NCBI RefSeq assembly: GCF_964275005.1
Contig: NC_092699.1
Span: 19,932,833 to 19,996,832, forward strand
Direction: 5' to 3'
Length of the DNA stretch: 64,000 nt
From: Diadema setosum
Lineage: Eukaryota; Echinodermata; Echinoidea; Diadematoida; Diadematidae
How positions within the stretch are numbered: the stretch's first letter is position 1; every line of letters starts with the position of its first letter. The notes beneath the pieces were generated by a model. That model was not told the origin of the DNA. It saw nothing but the letters and a program-made list of their open reading frames with translations, and searched no databases. Position numbers and translations under genes: made by a program. Below, piece after piece: positions 59,716-64,000 of this stretch.

Positions 59716-61936
59716 CAGTGCACTCCCGTTATAACGAACACGGTCATAACAAAATTTAACAAAGTAAAACTTCTGGTCCCAAAATTATCACCATTAAAAT
59801 CTATGGTACAAAATTCGCTTATAACGAACATGGTTACAGCGAAATTTTCATTATAATGAAGTCTTTTCCGAGCACTACTGACAAAGAAAATACACGTAGC
59901 GGAACAAGCATTTTTAGAGTCTCTGCATAGGTGAATGCTTCACATCACTGTGCATTCATTCCGTGTGTCACGCACAGTTTCCGAGGGGAACGTGCATTAT
60001 TGTAATACAATAATCTGAAATTAAATAAGGTTCGTTTTATTGTTCCAAAGGTTCTTTATTACAAAACTCACAGATTCTGATACACCTAAATGTCCGTTAG
60101 TTCTGAAATGAAATAGAGTTTATGACGAACATTTTGGCGTTATTCCAAAAGTTCGTTAATCCGACAATGAAATAATATGGTCCTTATTACGACGTTTCAT
60201 TTAGTCCAAAAATGATAGGAATTCCAAACGTTCGTTAATCGGAACATCAAAAAGTTTTGTTAATCCAAAAGTGTAACAAGGAAAAGTAGAAATTACGCGG
60301 TGCGTAATATATGTCCCCGCCGGAAATAGCATTTTGTAGCAAAATGCACAATACAGGTCAAAAAACAAGGTCAAAGGTCAAAGAAGTCAAAGGTCAAAAT
60401 TCTGTGTACAAGTTTTGAAGCCCTCACCTAGTGCCATCACATAAAGCAAACGGAATCGAAATCGGGTTAGAAATGGCGAAGGAGTAGCATTTTGTAGCCA
60501 TGCAATGTACAATATAGGTCAAAAATCAAGGTCAAAGGTCAAAGAAGTCAAAGGTCAAAATTCTGTTCAGAAGTTTTGAAGCCCTCACATAAAGCAAACA
60601 GAATCGAAATCGGGTTAGAAATGGCAGAGTAGCATTTTGTAGCAAAATGTACAATATAGGTCAAAAATCAAGGTCAAAGGTCAAAGAAGTCAAAGGTCAA
60701 AATTCTGTGAAGAAGTTTTGAAGCCCTCACCTAGTGCCATCACATAAATCAAACAGAATCGAAATCGGGTTAGAAATGGCGAAGGAGTAGCATTTTGTAG
60801 CTAATGTACAATGTAGGTCAAAAATCAAGGTCAAAGGTCAAAGAAGTCAAAGGTCAAAATTCTGTGTATAAGTTTTGAAGCCCTCACCTAGTGCCATCAC
60901 ATAAAGCAAATGGTAATCGAAATCGGGTTAGAAATGGCGAAGGAGTAGCATTTTGTAGCAAAATGTACAATATAGGTCAAAGGTCAAGGTCAAAGGTCAC
61001 AACTGAAATTCTGTGTAGAAGTTTCAAAGCTCCCATGTAGTGCTCTCATATAAAGCAAACAGAATCAAAATCGGCTCATAAATGACAGAGAAGTAGCAAA
61101 TTGAACATTTTGATTACACACGGACGCACACACGGACGGACACACGGACACATAACGTACGGAGCCCGTTTCATAGTCCCCTGCTCGAACTCGTTCGGCG
61201 GGGACAAAAAGATGAGTCTACTAACTTTGGAATTGTAAACCTTATAATCATCCTCAGATAACTGAACCTTCGAAATAACCAACCTTTCGCATTTTCTTGA
61301 TTAACAAACCTTCTTTGAAATAACGACCTTTCTTTTATTTTCGGATTAAAAAAACCTTCGGAACAACAAACATTGGGAATAGTGAACCTTTCTCATTTTT
61401 TGATTTGCAAACCTTAGGAATGACGAACCTCATTTCATTCTCCGATCAATGAACCTTCGGAAAACGAACAATATTTTTATATCTAAATTATGAACTTTTG
61501 GAATAATGAATCTTCGGAAGAGCAAAGCTTCAAATGAAACCTTCGGAATCCCAGTAATGGTGAAATTTCAGAATAAGGAGCCTTCGGAGTAACGAACTTT
61601 AGTAAGAGACCTTTGGTAGAGTGAACTGTAACCGAATCCTTAACCATCATTTTCTATATATGTGTGAAAATACACACAACTTTTTGCTCTCTTTTAAATA
61701 TAATATTCAAACGAAATTAAAAAGGTGCCATCCCATTTCACATAGCTTTCCAGTGTATGATGAGTATTCAACAAACGGAATATGATATATGCGTCGTTTC
61801 CTTGTTTTCGTTATATATTGTATTTGTTCGGTTATAACGAAATAACGAAATTTCGAAATAAACGAAATAACGAAATTTCGTTATAACGAAAGAAAACTGC
61901 CGGTCCCAAGCATTTCGTTATAACGGGAGTGCACTG
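59716..61936. mobile_element. pogo-like non-autonomous element, 2.2 kb, with a nested insertion
   Basis: Termini CAGTGCACTCCCGTTATAACG and its exact inverse, each flanked by TA, are the form typical of pogo/Tigger-type Tc1/mariner elements. The interior has ATAACGAA words near the ends. Left of the insertion are degenerate GTTCGTTAATCCGA units (60020-60280); right of it are the inverse type, AATAACGAACCTTTC units (61225-61630). A second element is inserted at 60312-61206. No transposase frame is present. Confidence 0.85.
60312..61206. mobile_element. Element with AGGTCA arrays, family B (tandem 158-bp units)
   Basis: Inverted ends TGTCCCCGCCG and CGGCGGGGACA. The body is five tandem units starting at 60327, 60485, 60630, 60788 and 60946, spaced 158 bases except the second, which lost 13 bases (CTAGTGCCATCAC-type). 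Each unit has TAGCATTTTGTAGC, about four AGGTCA hexamers, GTTTTGAAGCCCTCAC and GAATCGAAATCGGGTTAG. A CGGAC-type run lies by the right end (61120-61150). It shares end sequence, run type and hexamers with 46383-48008, but not unit sequence. Confidence 0.85.
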
Positions 61937-63014
61937 TAGAACATGAAATTAAATAAACAAACAAACCTAAAAACAGACTTTAAAGTCTAAAATCAGTCAC
62001 ATGACTTTTCAACACATTTTATTTTTACAGAAAAAAGAACAAACAAACAAACAATGGGTGAAGAGGAACCCTCCACTGTTCTGCTGCGACAACAAAAGTT
62101 TATAGAGAAAATAAAATGAACAAGGGTAAGTCAGTCAATCTCCTATGACAGAAACACAAATTTCATACAAACTATTTCACAGTAACACAAATATCCTGTA
62201 CCCAGATGGTGGGGGAAGAAAACAAACATATAGTACAGGCCAGGTATGCATAGTCCATGCTTGGGAACACAAATAATTAGATAGAATGTTTCAAATAAGA
62301 CAAATTCTATTGGTCAATAACCAGCACATTATCCTGCATCAACATTCTTTGCAAGTCAAACATAAAACTAAAATGCATTATTTTTCATATGTGGAGGTTA
62401 ATGCTTCAAAAATTAGCACATAATTCAAAATCTCAATTCCTGTTTCCATGTACAATGTATTGTCATCGCATACAGTACAACAAATTAAAGCAACCTTGCT
62501 CTGCCTGAAAAAAAAAAAAAAAAATCCAAAAAAACCCAAAACCATATATCTACATACAACCACTACATAATTTCCAGTACAATGCAATAAAGAGTCTTTA
62601 AAGTTACTGCATTGACCATTACCTTTTGCATTAAACTGATATTTGTCCCTAGCTCATTGTGTAAATGTTGAAAATTTACAATACACCGATCTCATAGACT
62701 GTAGATATTAGAGAGCTTTCACTTCAGGATGTAGATATTGTAGACAGTTTGCCTGACTATGCTGTACAACCAATCCTCTCGGTCTCTCCACCTGTTTCAT
62801 ACTGGACAGAGGCACAACACAGCGCAAAAGTGTTTACCACCTATGCTCTCACTTGTCCTGCTTTTGACTTTTGGTCTAGTCTAAGATGCATTAATATGTG
62901 GAAGTGAATCAAGACAGATATGCTCTTCTTTCATTTTTTCAGGGCATGTAATTTTTTTTCTGTTGTTTTATGGTTAAGATATTGTTGCACTTCATACAAA
63001 CCATAAACCAAATA
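61937..63014. other. Intergenic sequence
   Basis: AT-rich, with ACAAACAAACAAACAA runs near 61950-61965 and 62040-62055 that look like retroelement tails, and an AATAAA at 62587. No coding exon seen on either strand. Confidence 0.5.
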
Positions 63015-63190
63015 CTGTGAAACCTTGTTATAATCAGGTTGGATACAGTGAGATACTTTATATAACAAGGTACTTTTGCACGTCCTTTTCCTTTTATATT
63101 CTTTGTTTATAATCCATGATATAACAACATGCCTGATATAGCGAGGAAATTTCAGTGGACCCAAGCAGCTCGTTATAACAAGGTCCCCTG
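63015..63190. mobile_element. Small pogo-like MITE, 176 bp
   Basis: TA-flanked ends CTGTGAAACCTTGTTATAA and TTATAACAAGGTCCCCTG are inverted with a few mismatches, and interior ATATAACAAGG / GATATAGCGAGG words match pogo/Tigger style. Non-coding. Confidence 0.75.
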
Positions 63191-64000
63191 TACAATGCAT
63201 AGGACAAGGAATGGTACATAATATCATTTTTTGACCCAGAGATGGACACAACTCAACATCAGAATTCTCAATTCAGGTTTGAAACCGAATTATTCCCTTG
63301 TCATCATAAACCACAATTCTTTCACTCAGTGTTTTCAATTTGTACAAAATGTTACTCATCAAACTGTTATTTGCGTGAGTATGATCAGTTTCCAGCCAAG
63401 TACTTCCATAGTTACCAGAATTTCATGAGTGGCACATTGCTTCTGCCCAGTTTCCAGACTGAAAATTATTTATGTGCAAAAGAAAAATCATTGAAAATCA
63501 TTGAAAACTGTTGATGCTGTGAGTCGGTGTTATGTGCACAAGCATAGATTAACTTTGCAGTCAGCTTACTCTTCTCTTACATTAGTTCCTGTCCTATTTG
63601 CAAGAGCTGTCTTGTAACTTTACCATATTAAAGGCCAGTATAAGAGTCAACATGTTAAAATAAAAATTGTTTAATCACAAAATTGTGAGAAGACTTCATT
63701 CTCACTTTATAGACATTGCCAATGCCCTAAGTACTTACTGATGTAGAACTATTAGTAACTCTGTGGTGTCAACACAAACAGTTTTACATTGGAGAGGAAT
63801 TAGAGCTCGTCAACAAATGAGTGCTATTTTTAGAGCTCATTGGGCAAGAAAATGGTCATAGTGTAGTCCAGACACCAAATGAAAAAAAAAAAAAAAACTT
63901 TAATGAAATGTTCTGCAGTTGACGGTGAACATTTATAACTGATAAATGTACTTGTTGTGCTTCAGCACACTCTTGCATCATCTTTATTTTCCTCTTTCAA
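63191..64000. other. Intergenic sequence to the window end
   Basis: AT-rich with no recognisable gene or bounded element. The short open frames at 63231-63514 overlap each other in two frames and have no family resemblance. Confidence 0.5.

Noticed and set aside
60327..61090. CRISPR array
   Set aside because: Regular units of 158 bases repeat along their whole length with no unique spacers; this is a eukaryotic tandem repeat.

Overview
The window is animal nuclear DNA: AT-rich, with GT-AG introns, one gene of about 33 kb with a 16 kb first intron, microsatellites, and many small inverted-repeat transposable elements. The TE types (TA- and TTAA-flanked MITEs, a tRNA-derived SINE with an AAC tail, LINE remnants, a THAP fragment) and the frequent TAGGCCTA words suggest a marine invertebrate, most likely a non-vertebrate deuterostome such as an echinoderm. 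That placement is inference, not proof.

Two protein-coding genes can be supported, both on the + strand. (1) A BCO1/BCO2/RPE65-family carotenoid oxygenase, closest in wording to BCO1, has seven exons between 6951 and 14353. They join in frame to 509 residues. Only about the first 30 residues are missing, so the 5' exon lies in 1-6950 or before the window. All four iron-binding histidines are present. (2) SLC12A9 (cation-chloride cotransporter family) is complete: twelve coding exons from 22613 to 55318 join in frame to 955 residues, with a 3' UTR probably ending near 58.6 kb.

Layout: 1-6950, no confident gene, one TATA-like promoter candidate; 6951-14353, carotenoid oxygenase; 14354-22612, its 3' UTR and intergenic DNA, holding a long TA array, a 158-bp spacerless palindrome and compound microsatellites; 22613-22955, SLC12A9 exon 1; 22956-39244, intron 1, crowded with nested repeats (SINE and THAP fragment inside a fold-back element, two LINE fragments, a 616-bp giant hairpin, a GC-rich 1.4-kb element, a TTAA element interrupted by a 1.1-kb element); 39245-55318, the remaining exons with more MITEs; 55319-58.6 kb, 3' UTR with a hairpin MITE; 58.8-64 kb, intergenic DNA with a 2.2-kb pogo-like element that carries a second element built of AGGTCA repeats.

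The two genes have no evident shared pathway: one makes retinoids/apocarotenoids, the other is an ion cotransporter of endolysosomal or plasma membranes. The most unusual material is the repeat architecture. In particular, two related elements carry dense arrays of AGGTCA, often spaced by one base as in nuclear-receptor DR1 sites, and several insertions can be ordered in time because one interrupts another.
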